64,000 nt of DNA from Shewanella canadensis. Its GTDB lineage: Bacteria > Pseudomonadota > Gammaproteobacteria > Enterobacterales > Shewanellaceae. The position numbers and the translations under genes are program-made. The notes below the pieces were generated by a model. The model was not told the DNA's origin and did not search any database. It worked only from the letters and a program-made list of their open reading frames with translations. Position 1 is the first letter of the stretch; each line of letters opens with the position of its first letter. Positions 44,908-54,192 of this stretch are shown here, one piece after another. Location of the stretch: contig NZ_RXNU01000007.1 in NCBI RefSeq assembly GCF_003966225.1, forward strand, positions 186,001-250,000. Direction: 5' to 3'.

Positions 44908-46284
44908 TTGAAGCAGCCCACCCAAATTAGTTGGGATCAGTCAATGATCGAAAAATACAATTACAGCGGTCCCCGTTATACTTCTTATCCTACTGCGCTG
45001 GAATTTGATGACTCTTTTACCGAAGAGAAATTGCTGACTTCAATTGAAAACAGTAAGAGTGACAAGCTTTCACTTTACGTCCACATCCCTTTCTGTGCCA
45101 AACTCTGTTATTACTGCGGCTGTAACAAGGTGATCACTCGCCATCAGCACAAAGCAGATCAATACATTGAGTATCTTGCAGCTGAGATAGTAAAACGTGC
45201 TCCACTATTCAAAAATTATTTAGTCACCCAAATTCATTGGGGTGGCGGTACACCGACCTTCTTGAGTCCCGATCAAATCTTAAAACTATCGGCCTTAATC
45301 AAGTCCAGCTTCAATGTGGCTGATAAGGGTGAGTACTCGATCGAAGTTGACCCACGTGAAATTGAGCTATCTATGTTAGATACGCTTAAAGAAGCAGGCT
45401 TCAACCGTATCTCTATCGGTGTGCAAGATTTCAATAAGAAAGTCCAGATCGCAGTAAATCGCGAACAAGATGAGCAGTTCATCTTTGACCTGATGGCTAA
45501 GGCAAAGGAACTCGGTTTTGTCTCTACCAACATCGACCTTATCTACGGTTTGCCACACCAGACTCCTGAAACGTTTGCAGAGACGATGCAACGAGTTCTG
45601 GACCTGAACCCGGATCGTTTGTCTGTTTTCAACTATGCTCACCTGCCTGCACGCTTTGCAGCACAGCGTAAGATTAAAGATGAAGACTTAGCGACTCCTC
45701 AGCAGAAGCTGGACATGTTGCATCAAACCATCGAGACATTGACTGGCGCAGGCTATCAATATATCGGTATGGATCATTTTGCTAAACCAGATGATGAGTT
45801 ATCGATTCTTCAGAATGAAGGTCGTCTACACAGAAACTTCCAGGGCTACACCACCCAAGAAGAGTGTGATCTATTAGGTCTGGGTGTATCCTCAATCAGC
45901 CAAATCGGTGATTGTTATGCACAAAACCAAAAAGATATCCGCCCTTACTATGAATCTGTAGACAAGTCAGGTCATGCACTCTGGAAAGGCTGTAGCTTAA
46001 ACCGCGACGATGAGATCCGCCGTGTGGTGATTAAGCAATTGATCTGTCATTTCGAGCTGGATATGGCACAAATCGATGAGAAGCTCGGAATCAACTTCGA
46101 AGAGTACTTCGTGGAAGATCTGAAACTGCTGCAAACATTTATCGATGATAAGCTCGTCGATATTACAGATAGAAAGATCACCATCAGCCCAACCGGTCGC
46201 CTGTTGATCCGTAATATCTGTATCTGTTTCGATGTTTACTATCGTGAGAAAGCGCGTCAACAGCAGTTCTCAAGAGTGATCTAA
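44908..46284 (+). CDS. hemN: Oxygen-independent coproporphyrinogen III dehydrogenase
   Basis: 458 residues from a TTG at 44908, chosen because CCGGAGG lies 7 nt upstream and E. coli HemN has 457 residues; a TTG at 44878 is less likely. Radical-SAM motif CAKLCYYCGC, with conserved WGGGTPTFL and IEVDPREIE. It oxidatively decarboxylates coproporphyrinogen III in anaerobic haem synthesis. A terminator follows. Confidence 0.95.
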   Translation: MKQPTQISWDQSMIEKYNYSGPRYTSYPTALEFDDSFTEEKLLTSIENSKSDKLSLYVHIPFCAKLCYYCGCNKVITRHQHKADQYIEYLAAEIVKRAPLFKNYLVTQIHWGGGTPTFLSPDQILKLSALIKSSFNVADKGEYSIEVDPREIELSMLDTLKEAGFNRISIGVQDFNKKVQIAVNREQDEQFIFDLMAKAKELGFVSTNIDLIYGLPHQTPETFAETMQRVLDLNPDRLSVFNYAHLPARFAAQRKIKDEDLATPQQKLDMLHQTIETLTGAGYQYIGMDHFAKPDDELSILQNEGRLHRNFQGYTTQEECDLLGLGVSSISQIGDCYAQNQKDIRPYYESVDKSGHALWKGCSLNRDDEIRRVVIKQLICHFELDMAQIDEKLGINFEEYFVEDLKLLQTFIDDKLVDITDRKITISPTGRLLIRNICICFDVYYREKARQQQFSRVI

Positions 46285-46316
46285 TTTTAAATAACGCTAT
46301 TTAAAATATGCATAGA

Positions 46317-46341
46317 AAGCCGACTCATCGTCGGCTTTTTT
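46317..46341 (+). terminator. Terminator of hemN
   Basis: AAGCCGAC-TCATC-GTCGGCTT followed by six T. Confidence 0.9.
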
Positions 46342-46442
46342 GTACCTGAAAATAGAGGATGCTTTCGAAATGACTCCCGATGAGATTGCATACAAAAAAT
46401 AAAAATAGTGCTAAATTCATCCAGCCTGATCGACTTATTTAT

Positions 46443-46469
46443 AACTAAAACTAAAACTAAAACTAAAAC
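46443..46469 (+). repeat. Hexanucleotide tandem repeat (AACTAA)4.5
   Basis: Four and a half perfect AACTAA units lie 17 bp before the start of the DUF885 lipoprotein gene and immediately before its AAGGA ribosome site. Confidence 0.9.
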
Positions 46470-46486
46470 GATGAAGGATAGATTCA

Positions 46487-48286
46487 ATGTACAAAATTTT
46501 GGTACCCAGCCTGCTCGCCATCAGTTTAAGTGCATGCCAGCTAAACCTAGTCAATACCGACCAGCCTCAGGGTCAAGAACCTGCAGTCGAGACACCAGCC
46601 AACACACAGTTACAAGGCTTGATAGATCAGGCATGGCTCATCACATTAGATGCCAGTCCGGATTTCGCCTACTCTCAAGGCAACTTAGATAAAGCGGGAC
46701 AACTGACCGACCTGTCACCTCTGGCTCTGGCTAAGCTCAACAAGAGACGGCAAGCGATACTCGACTCACTAAAGGCGCAGGATAGAAACCCGCTGACGAA
46801 AGAGGAAACGATTAACGCGCAAATATTGCAAGATCAGCTGCAAAACAACGTCGACCTCTATCGTTATAAAGATCACTACCTCCCAATCTCTTCTGAGAGT
46901 GGTTTTCATGCCTATATCGCCTCGATAGCTAAGGCTCGTTTTACCACTGAGCGGGACTATAGGAACTACATCGCCAAACTAAAAGCACTGCCAACCTACT
47001 TCGCTCAGCAGACTCATTGGTTACAACAGGGGTTAGATAGTGGGATCACACCGCCTAAGATAACGCTCAAGGGATTTGAAGAGAGCATCAGCGCTTTTAT
47101 CGTACCAGTCGAACAGAGTGGTTACTTTAAGCCTTTCACTCAATACCCAAAGCATTTCACTGACTCACAGAAGACGGCATTGACCCAAGAGGGTCATGAG
47201 CTGGTTCAGAATACCGTTCTCCCCCTGTATCGGCAGTTCTATGATTTTATGACCCTGAGCTATATTCCCGGGGCCCGTACCAGTATCGCAACCGCCAGTC
47301 TTCCCGACGGCGAAGCCTTCTATGAAAACCGGGTCAGGTACTACACCACTCTGAATATGAACTCAGAACAGGTCCACCAGCTGGGATTAACAGAGGTCAA
47401 ACGTATCCGGGCCGAGATGGAAACGATTATCGCTGAGGTCGGCTTTAAGGGCTCTTTTGCTGACTTCCTCCATTTCCTCAGAACCGATCCTCAGTTCTAC
47501 CCGACGACTGCCGAGGAGCTGTTAAAAGAGGCAGCCTATATCGCTAAGAAAGCCGACGCCATGTTGCCAAAATATTTTGGCAAGCTCCCCCGCACTCCCT
47601 ATGGCATTCAGGAAGTACCGGCCGAGATAGCGCCTAAATACACCACGGGACGCTACTCCGGCTCCAACAGAGATGATGAGCCAGGCTATTACTGGGTCAA
47701 TACCTATGCGCTGGATAAACGCCCACTGTACGAAATGGAAGCCCTAACCCTTCATGAAGCAGTGCCGGGACATCATCTGCAGATATCCCTCAATACCGAA
47801 CTCACTTCGCTACCTAACTTTCGCCGCTATAGCTATATATCGGCATTCGGCGAAGGGTGGGGACTCTACTCCGAGTATCTTGGTTTAGAAGCGGGTTTCT
47901 ACCAAGATCCCTACAGTAATTTTGGTCGTCTAACCTATGAGATGTGGCGAGCGGCCAGATTGGTTGTCGATACCGGCATGCACGCCAAAGGCTGGAGTCG
48001 CCAACAGGCCTTAGACTTCATGGCCAGTAACACCGCCCTCTCTATGCATAATGTCACCACCGAAATAGACAGATATATCTCCTGGCCGGGACAGGCACTG
48101 TCATACAAAATTGGGGAGCTCACCATAAAACGCTTACGAGCCAAAGCGGAGGATGCGCTGGGAGAAAAGTTTGATATCAGGGCCTTCCACGATGCGATCC
48201 TGGAGAATGGTTCGGTGCCGATGCAGGTGCTGGAGCAGCAGATAGATGACTTTATCTCGGCCCAAGAAGCGATAAAGGGCAACTAA
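46487..48286 (+). CDS. DUF885-family lipoprotein, probable metallopeptidase
   Basis: 599 residues. A lipoprotein signal (MYKILVPSLLAISLSACQ) with lipobox LSAC predicts lipidation and a periplasmic or outer-membrane location. The DUF885 body contains LHEAVPGHHLQI, a zincin-like HExxxGH variant, with a downstream glutamate in FGEGWGLYSEYLG. Family members are thought to be metallo-carboxypeptidases. A hexanucleotide repeat lies just before the ribosome site and may alter expression if its copy number slips. Confidence 0.87.
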   Translation: MYKILVPSLLAISLSACQLNLVNTDQPQGQEPAVETPANTQLQGLIDQAWLITLDASPDFAYSQGNLDKAGQLTDLSPLALAKLNKRRQAILDSLKAQDRNPLTKEETINAQILQDQLQNNVDLYRYKDHYLPISSESGFHAYIASIAKARFTTERDYRNYIAKLKALPTYFAQQTHWLQQGLDSGITPPKITLKGFEESISAFIVPVEQSGYFKPFTQYPKHFTDSQKTALTQEGHELVQNTVLPLYRQFYDFMTLSYIPGARTSIATASLPDGEAFYENRVRYYTTLNMNSEQVHQLGLTEVKRIRAEMETIIAEVGFKGSFADFLHFLRTDPQFYPTTAEELLKEAAYIAKKADAMLPKYFGKLPRTPYGIQEVPAEIAPKYTTGRYSGSNRDDEPGYYWVNTYALDKRPLYEMEALTLHEAVPGHHLQISLNTELTSLPNFRRYSYISAFGEGWGLYSEYLGLEAGFYQDPYSNFGRLTYEMWRAARLVVDTGMHAKGWSRQQALDFMASNTALSMHNVTTEIDRYISWPGQALSYKIGELTIKRLRAKAEDALGEKFDIRAFHDAILENGSVPMQVLEQQIDDFISAQEAIKGN

Positions 48287-48301
48287 CAAATCCTAGAGTA
48301 A

Positions 48302-48358
48302 GCCACGAGTTACGGGGTAAAGAGATATCAGGAGATCTCTTACTCGTAACGGGTGGCT
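48302..48358. repeat. Long imperfect hairpin
   Basis: CCACGAGTTACGGGGTAAAG.. and ..ATCTCTTACTCGTAACGGG form an imperfect stem of about 22 bp. No T run follows. Located between the DUF885 and lipase genes. Confidence 0.55.
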
Positions 48359-48419
48359 CGCGGCCAATTTACTGTCTGTGCTACACTGCTAATCAAGATA
48401 AATAATCTCAGTAAATATC

Positions 48420-49412
48420 ATGTCGATAGCCCTCGAGCCACAAGCTAATATTCAAAGCGATGTCCCCGGAATGAGTTTCTCATCCGAGCGAAACCTTGAC
48501 TCAACAGAGCAGCAGGCTATGTGGTTACAGGTTACCGAATCGGTCATCAAAATTGATGATATCAGCTTAGCCTATTCCTTTATCGAGCACCCAAACAGCC
48601 AAAAGGCCATAGTAATAAGCAGTGGCCGGATCGAGTCATATATTAAATACCGGGAACTGATTTTCGATCTTTATCGCCAGGGCTATAGTATCTACGCCCT
48701 GGATCATCGCGGACAAGGCCTGTCGAGCAGAACCACAAGTAATCCCCAACAGGGACACATAGGCACATTCGATACTTATATTGATGACTTTGCTCACTTT
48801 ATAGAAACGGTCGTTAAGCCCAAAAAATATCTCGACCTATTCCTGGTGGGTCACTCTATGGGGGGAACTATAGGCACCCTCTACATGGAGAGGCACCCGG
48901 ATACCTTTAGGGCTGCCGCCTTTTCGGCCCCCATGTTCGGCATAAAGCTGCCGATAGGCCGCCGCTTTATCCGCTGGCTGGCTCGGTTGCTCGACACCAC
49001 AGACTCGGGCAAAGGGCCTAATTACGTGTTAGGAGGAGGTGACTACGAGTCCGTTGAGTTTGCCAAGAATGATCTGACTCATAGCCAGCTTCGCTATGAA
49101 AATTATAAGAAGTTGTACCTGCAGCACCCACAGGTACAGGTGGGAGCACCAACCAACCGCTGGCTACATGAGTCTATCGATGCGGCAGAGCGCGCAGTCT
49201 TAGCCGCTAAACATGGCCGGGTGCCCATTTTGATGCTTCAGGCCGATGAAGACACGGTTGTCGATAACTTCGCTCAATATCGTGCCGTTGGCGGACTCTG
49301 CCAACTCGTTAATATTCCCCATGCACGTCATGAGGTCTTTATGGAAAAAGATGAAGCCCGCAACTTTGCCATCGATGCCTTATTGAAGTTTCTGGCTTCT
49401 CACCAAGCTTAA
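48420..49412 (+). CDS. Alpha/beta hydrolase, lysophospholipase L2 (PldB)-like
   Basis: 330 residues. Hydrolase core: ALDHRGQGLSSR (oxyanion region), nucleophile LVGHSMGGTIGTL, acid in LQADEDTVVDN and His in IPHARHEVFMEKD. The extended N-terminus and MFGIKLPIGRRFIRWLARLL fit PldB-type monoacylglycerol/lysophospholipid lipases. No signal peptide. It stands alone between terminators. Confidence 0.87.
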   Translation: MSIALEPQANIQSDVPGMSFSSERNLDSTEQQAMWLQVTESVIKIDDISLAYSFIEHPNSQKAIVISSGRIESYIKYRELIFDLYRQGYSIYALDHRGQGLSSRTTSNPQQGHIGTFDTYIDDFAHFIETVVKPKKYLDLFLVGHSMGGTIGTLYMERHPDTFRAAAFSAPMFGIKLPIGRRFIRWLARLLDTTDSGKGPNYVLGGGDYESVEFAKNDLTHSQLRYENYKKLYLQHPQVQVGAPTNRWLHESIDAAERAVLAAKHGRVPILMLQADEDTVVDNFAQYRAVGGLCQLVNIPHARHEVFMEKDEARNFAIDALLKFLASHQA

Positions 49413-49439
49413 TTAAAGGGAGCCGGGCTCCCTTTAATT
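49411..49439. terminator. Bidirectional terminator
   Basis: Perfect 14-bp arms AATTAAAGGGAGCC / GGCTCCCTTTAATT around one G. It overlaps the pldB stop codon and lies 30 bp from the convergent flhA stop, with T-rich sequence on both strands. Confidence 0.88.
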
Positions 49440-49469
49440 ATCTTCTCGAACTGGATCCATCAAACTTAA

Positions 49470-51551
49470 CTAGCCCAGCTGCCCCGCGACCATCAACTCA
49501 CGGGTCTCGGGGATCTCATTGTATGAGAGCACATGTAATCCCCTGGCAAAGGCCAATGCATAACGGGCAAGGATAGGTCTGAGTTGTGGCGACACCAGCA
49601 GCATAGGACTATAGCCCTGCTCCTTGGCATCCGCTAAAATCTGCGGCATCTTCTGTTGCAGCTGTGCGAGTAATTGTGGCTCAACGGGAAAACTGTCCAG
49701 CGCTATCTTACCCTGCTGCTGAGACTGGTTGAGTGCGGTCATCAACGTCTGCTCCAGCTCTGGTGCCAACGTCAAGACATTGATCTGCTGAGCAGAGCCC
49801 GCGATAGAGTGAAGAATACTGTTGCGAAGGGCACACCGAACATCGGCGGCCAACAGAACGGGATCTTTACTGTTTTCACTGCAATCGAGCAAGGTCGTCG
49901 CTATGGTGCGGATGTCCTTCAATGACACCTGCTCTTTGAGCAATAATCGATACACCTTAAGCTGCTGGATTGGGGTCAATGCCGTACTTAAGGATTCGGC
50001 CAATTTAGGTGACTGTTTCGCGAGGCGATCGCTCAAGGCGATGACATCATCATGTTGCAGCATATCCGGTAAAGATTCACGTATAAGCTTACTCACATGC
50101 GTCGCGATTACGGTGGCATTATCGACAACCGAATACCCCAGATTTAGAGCCTTAGCCTTTAACTCTGGCTCAATCCAGGTCGCATCCATATTGTAGGCAG
50201 GCTCCTTTGTTATGACACCATCTATATCACCAAATACCGGGCCACTCTTAATGGCCATCATTCGCTCAGGTTCCAACTCTGCGGTCACCACAGGGTTGCC
50301 CATCAGGTTAATCTGATACGCATTGGGCGCTAAGGATAAATTATCCCTGACCCTGACTTCTGTGAGTAAAAAACCCGCTTGTTCAGACAAGGTTCGTCTG
50401 ATACCCGTCAGTCGTTTCTGCAACTCGGCGCCCTTGCTGCGCTCAACCAGGTGCACTAAGCGATAACCCAAGCGCACCTCGATAAGATCGGTGAAAGGCA
50501 AAGCATCCCAACTGGGGGCCGAAGGCTCTGACAGACTCTTCTCCAACTGCTCTTCAACTTCGGCTTCGGGCAGGACCGGCCTTCCCTGGCTCTGCTTCCA
50601 GGCTGCAAAACCTAACAAGGCCGCAAATGAGAGGAAGACAAAAGCCGGCATGCCCGGTACCAAGCCCAAAATAGTCATCACCCCGGCTGCAGTAGCCAGA
50701 GTCTTAGGGTTAGCCAACAACTGCTTACTCAGTTGAGTCGGCATCTCCTCGGCATCGGAGACTCGCGTCACGATAATCGCCGCCGCGGTAGCCAACAACA
50801 GAGAAGGAATTTGGGCAACGAGTCCATCACCAATGGTCAACAGGGCGTAAGTCCTGAACGCCTCTCCTGCACTCAGACCATGCATGAAGACACCAATAGC
50901 GATGCCGCCAAGAATATTGATGGCCAAGATCATTAAACCTGCGATGGCATCGCCACGAACAAATTTAGATGCACCATCCATAGAACCATAGAAATCGGCT
51001 TCACGGGCGACATCCTGACGACGAACTCTTGCTTGCTCTTGGCTCAAGACCCCCGCATTGAGATCCGCATCGATAGCCATCTGTTTGCCAGGAAGCGCAT
51101 CGAGAGTAAAGCGAGCCGATACCTCAGAGATCCGCTCTCCACCTTTCGTGATCACCACAAAGTTAATAATCATCAAGATTAAGAAGATCACCCCACCGAC
51201 GACATAGTTACCATTGATAACGACCTCACCGAACGCCTGGATCACCCGTCCTGCGGAATCACCTCCCTGATGCCCTTCGATGAGAACCACACGCGTCGAA
51301 GCCACGTTCAAGGTTAACCGCATCAAGGTGGCTAACAATAGCACTGTCGGAAAGACCGAAAAGTCGATGGGACGCCTGACAGATACACTGACAAGCAACA
51401 CCATCACCGCCAGCACAATGTTGAAGGTAAACAGGATATCCAGCAACCAAGGGGGCAGTGGAAGAATAACCATGGCAAGAACGGCTAGCAGCATGATAGG
51501 GATCCCTATATAGCTGCGATTGCCTGCAAAAGTGCGCGATAACCAATTCAT
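49470..51551 (-). CDS. flhA: Lateral-type flagellar export protein FlhA
   Basis: 693 residues. About eight membrane helices in the first 310 residues, including the conserved FHIPEP segment VSVRRPIDFSVFPTVLLLATLMRLTLNVASTRVVL, quoted in part, and LDALPGKQMAIDADLNAG. The C-terminal cytoplasmic domain (from about 340) forms the export ring that binds chaperone-substrate pairs. FlhA is the core of the flagellar type III export gate. It ends the minus-strand operon and is separated from flhB by 196 bp containing an flhB relic. Confidence 0.96.
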   Translation of the reverse strand: MNWLSRTFAGNRSYIGIPIMLLAVLAMVILPLPPWLLDILFTFNIVLAVMVLLVSVSVRRPIDFSVFPTVLLLATLMRLTLNVASTRVVLIEGHQGGDSAGRVIQAFGEVVINGNYVVGGVIFLILMIINFVVITKGGERISEVSARFTLDALPGKQMAIDADLNAGVLSQEQARVRRQDVAREADFYGSMDGASKFVRGDAIAGLMILAINILGGIAIGVFMHGLSAGEAFRTYALLTIGDGLVAQIPSLLLATAAAIIVTRVSDAEEMPTQLSKQLLANPKTLATAAGVMTILGLVPGMPAFVFLSFAALLGFAAWKQSQGRPVLPEAEVEEQLEKSLSEPSAPSWDALPFTDLIEVRLGYRLVHLVERSKGAELQKRLTGIRRTLSEQAGFLLTEVRVRDNLSLAPNAYQINLMGNPVVTAELEPERMMAIKSGPVFGDIDGVITKEPAYNMDATWIEPELKAKALNLGYSVVDNATVIATHVSKLIRESLPDMLQHDDVIALSDRLAKQSPKLAESLSTALTPIQQLKVYRLLLKEQVSLKDIRTIATTLLDCSENSKDPVLLAADVRCALRNSILHSIAGSAQQINVLTLAPELEQTLMTALNQSQQQGKIALDSFPVEPQLLAQLQQKMPQILADAKEQGYSPMLLVSPQLRPILARYALAFARGLHVLSYNEIPETRELMVAGQLG

Positions 51552-51621
51552 GGTTCAATATCCTCAGATCGTGTCGCTATATCTTGTTGAGCGACGGTGA
51601 TGAAATAAAAGTTAGTTAATG

Positions 51622-51712
51622 GATCTCTATTCACGACGCTACCTCTGTGGAATAAAGAAGTTGGATAGAGGCCCCCGGCTTTCTCTGTTTACCTAACCTT
51701 TCGGCCATAGTT
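51622..51712 (-). pseudogene. Decayed duplicate of the flhB 3' end
   Basis: Just downstream of flhB, 80 bp repeat its last 79 bp at an offset of 121 bp. Both copies end CGTCGTGAATAG on the minus strand. The copy reads AERLGKQRKPGA, then after a 1-nt shift NFFIPQR-stop-RRE, against ARQGKQQRPDPLPNFFIPPH-LRRE in flhB. Confidence 0.8.
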
Positions 51713-51747
51713 GTTAGGTAACGAATCTCTTCTCTCTATTCATTTCT

Positions 51748-52878
51748 CTATTCACGACGTAGATGCGGTGGGATAAAGAAATTAGGTAGCGGGTCTGGTC
51801 TTTGCTGCTTACCCTGCCGTGCGGCCTTAATCTGCAACACATAGCTGAGCACATGAGCGATGGCGATAAACAGGGCTGCCGGGATCTGCTGCTCGACTTG
51901 GGTCGAGTAGTAGATAGCACGCGCCAATGGCGGCAGTTCGATCACTTCAATATCGTGATGTTTAGCAATCTGGCGCATATATAGCGCCAGCTCATCGGTC
52001 CCTTTAGTGAGCACGTAGGGAGCATCGGCTTTCTCGACATCATATTTAAGTGCGACAGCATAATGGTTAGGATTCACCAGCAAGACATCGGCTTGCGGAA
52101 TCGCAACATCGGCCCTCGAGCGACCGATGCGCTGCTGTAACTGACGAATTTTAGCCTTAATCTCTGGCTTGCCCTCCTGCTGCTTATGCTCATCTTTCAC
52201 ATCTTGGCGAGACATCTTCAACTCATCATGGTGGTGCCAATACTGATATGGAACGTCGATGAAAGTGATCACCAGCATACCTATCCCCAAGTAGAGCATT
52301 CCCAAAGACAAGACATCGATCCCATTGCGTACGGCTTCGTCGATGGGGAGTTGGGTATAGCTCAACAGACTTTGGAGATTGTTTTCAAGGAAGCCAAACA
52401 TGATGCCGATCAGCAAAACAATTTTAAGTATCGACTTCACCAGCTCAACCAGAGACTTCATCGAAAACATCCGCCCTATGCCAGCGATGGGATCGATACG
52501 ACTGTATTTGAAGGCGGCATTTTTAAAATTAAATACCGGTCCACCTGGCATAGATCCCGCCACCATAGCGAGTACGGCGATCAAAACAATAATGGGGCCC
52601 AAAATATTGAGGATCTCCACCAATGATGTACCTAAGTGGCTCATCATCATCCCAGGCTCATCCAATTCAGCCTTGGTGATTGACATATTGAACTGAGCCA
52701 CCCGTGCGACCCGTGTGGCAAACCAGTCTGCACTTGCCGTCAGCATCAGGGAGCAACCTATGATTAAGGCTGTAGCCGCGAGATCTTTGGATCTGGGAAC
52801 CTGTCCCTCATCCCGTGCCTTCTTGAGTTTCTGCGGTGTCGCCTTTTCTGTTTTACTCTGACCGGTATCTTTACTCAT
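51748..52878 (-). CDS. flhB: Lateral-type flagellar export switch protein FlhB
   Basis: 376 residues. A cytoplasmic basic N-terminus (KTEKATPQKLKKARDEGQVPRSKDL) is the family signature, followed by four membrane helices and a C-terminal domain. The auto-cleavage site reads NPNH (LLVNPNHYAVAL) rather than canonical NPTH; Asn and Pro, between which the chain is cut, are kept. FlhB switches export from rod-hook to filament subunits. The last residues have a tandem relic downstream. Confidence 0.95.
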   Translation of the reverse strand: MSKDTGQSKTEKATPQKLKKARDEGQVPRSKDLAATALIIGCSLMLTASADWFATRVARVAQFNMSITKAELDEPGMMMSHLGTSLVEILNILGPIIVLIAVLAMVAGSMPGGPVFNFKNAAFKYSRIDPIAGIGRMFSMKSLVELVKSILKIVLLIGIMFGFLENNLQSLLSYTQLPIDEAVRNGIDVLSLGMLYLGIGMLVITFIDVPYQYWHHHDELKMSRQDVKDEHKQQEGKPEIKAKIRQLQQRIGRSRADVAIPQADVLLVNPNHYAVALKYDVEKADAPYVLTKGTDELALYMRQIAKHHDIEVIELPPLARAIYYSTQVEQQIPAALFIAIAHVLSYVLQIKAARQGKQQRPDPLPNFFIPPHLRRE

Positions 52879-52935
52879 CTCCGGTCACCCACCGACTCAC
52901 ACCATGATTGAGTTCCATAATCGCTACAACTCACT

Positions 52936-53709
52936 CTAACCACCTATAAATTGATACATAGCTTCGAGTGCATCGAGGCATATATCACTGTAACGGGTAG
53001 GTAAACCACTGAAAGAGAGCATCACACACAGCAATCCCATCAGCATCGACATAGGAAAGCCTAATGCAAATACATTCAAGGAGGGGGCGGCCCGACTCAA
53101 GACGCCAAAGGTAATATTGACCATCAACATGGCTAAAATGGAGGGCAAAGCTAACATAAATGCCGATGCAAAGATCCAGGCAAAGCGGCTAACGAGTCCC
53201 ATGAGAGGAAGATCTAATACTCCAGATCCAATGGGCCAGAGACGAAAACTATCGACTAATACCCCTATCGCGACCAGATGCCCATCCAGAGCAAGAAAGA
53301 GTAACGTGCCATAGAGCAGAAACCACTGCCCCAAAATAGGATTGGAAGTGCCGTTGGCCGGATCATTCATCACTGCCATACCCAGTCCCATCTGCATGGA
53401 CATCATGGCTCCGAGCAGTGTCATCACATGGATCATTATGCTCAGAAACAGCCCCAACATAAACCCGACCAGCAACTGCTCGATCGCCAGAAACAGTGCC
53501 CCGATAGAGATGGCATCGACGCTGGGTAGAGGCGGTAACATGGGAGCGAGCAAGGTTGAAATCGTGAGTGCCAGCAATACCCTTACCGTAACGGGAATAT
53601 AACTGCTGCTCAAAAATGGCATCACCATAAACGCGCCCATAATACGAAAAAATGGCCACCAGAAAATACCGATAAATGAGCTAAGTTGAGCCGAGGTCAG
53701 AGACAGCAT
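52936..53709 (-). CDS. fliR: Lateral-type flagellar export protein FliR
   Basis: 257 residues, almost wholly hydrophobic with about six to eight helices. FFRIMGAFMVMPFLSSSYIPVTVRVLLALTIS (first half shown) and MQMGLGMAVMNDPANGTSNPILGQW match FliR. It forms the export gate with FliP and FliQ. It begins 2 bp after fliQ ends and lies 57 bp before flhB. Confidence 0.96.
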   Translation of the reverse strand: MLSLTSAQLSSFIGIFWWPFFRIMGAFMVMPFLSSSYIPVTVRVLLALTISTLLAPMLPPLPSVDAISIGALFLAIEQLLVGFMLGLFLSIMIHVMTLLGAMMSMQMGLGMAVMNDPANGTSNPILGQWFLLYGTLLFLALDGHLVAIGVLVDSFRLWPIGSGVLDLPLMGLVSRFAWIFASAFMLALPSILAMLMVNITFGVLSRAAPSLNVFALGFPMSMLMGLLCVMLSFSGLPTRYSDICLDALEAMYQFIGG

Positions 53710-53711
53710 AG

Positions 53712-53981
53712 TTAACCTATGATGTGGGGGATGTTCATAAACAGGCGATCAAACAGATCTGAGATCTGTTGCAATAACCACTGTCCGGAGAACAACACCA
53801 TTAAGAGAGTCAGCACCAGCCTGGGTAGGAAACTGAGTGTTTGTTCATTGACCTGTGTCGCCGCCTGAAACACCGCAATAATCAATCCGACCAACAGGCT
53901 AGGCACAACCAAAACTCCGACCATGGCAACCACCAAATAGATGGCATCAGAAAAAATTGAGGTCAACTCGTTGACGTCCAT
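53712..53981 (-). CDS. fliQ: Lateral-type flagellar export protein FliQ
   Basis: 89 residues, two membrane helices. VVPSLLVGLIIAVFQAATQ and NEQTLSFLPRLVLTLL are the FliQ hallmark. Four copies assemble with FliP5 and FliR1 in the export gate. Its ATG is 4 bp after the stop of a 46-codon open frame not usually present at this site. Confidence 0.96.
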   Translation of the reverse strand: MDVNELTSIFSDAIYLVVAMVGVLVVPSLLVGLIIAVFQAATQVNEQTLSFLPRLVLTLLMVLFSGQWLLQQISDLFDRLFMNIPHIIG

Positions 53982-53985
53982 ACCG

Positions 53986-54126
53986 TTACCTTAAGCCTTG
54001 AGCTAACAGAGTGAGCACAAGCTCCCATGCATCGAATAGCACGATGACGCTGACCAGCAAGCATGCTGAAAAATAGATCATATCGACCCAAGATGTTACC
54101 CGTTCTGTTTTGTTAATTAGTTGCAT
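53986..54126 (-). CDS. 46-residue single-helix protein between fliP and fliQ
   Basis: ATG at 54126 follows GGTGAGTTGA, a usable ribosome site, and the stop is 4 bp from the fliQ start, so coupling is likely. The product starts MQLINKTERVTSWVDM and has one hydrophobic helix (MIYFSACLLVSVIVLF) followed by an amphipathic tail (DAWELVLTLLAQGLR). No family is recognised. FliO, a single-helix assembly factor for FliP, is absent from this operon, so a FliO-like role is one hypothesis. The gap to fliP contains a hairpin. Confidence 0.65.
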   Translation of the reverse strand: MQLINKTERVTSWVDMIYFSACLLVSVIVLFDAWELVLTLLAQGLR

Positions 54127-54155
54127 TCAACTCACCAAAAGCCATCTTTAAATGA

Positions 54156-54175
54156 CAGCCGATAGCTGTCGGCTG
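54156..54175. repeat. Hairpin between fliP and the 46-codon gene
   Basis: CAGCCGA / TCGGCTG arms with a 6-base loop. On the operon (minus) strand no T run follows, so it may be an RNA-processing or stability element. It has CTTTT on the plus side. Confidence 0.5.
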
Positions 54176-54192
54176 CTTTTATCAAAAACCAG

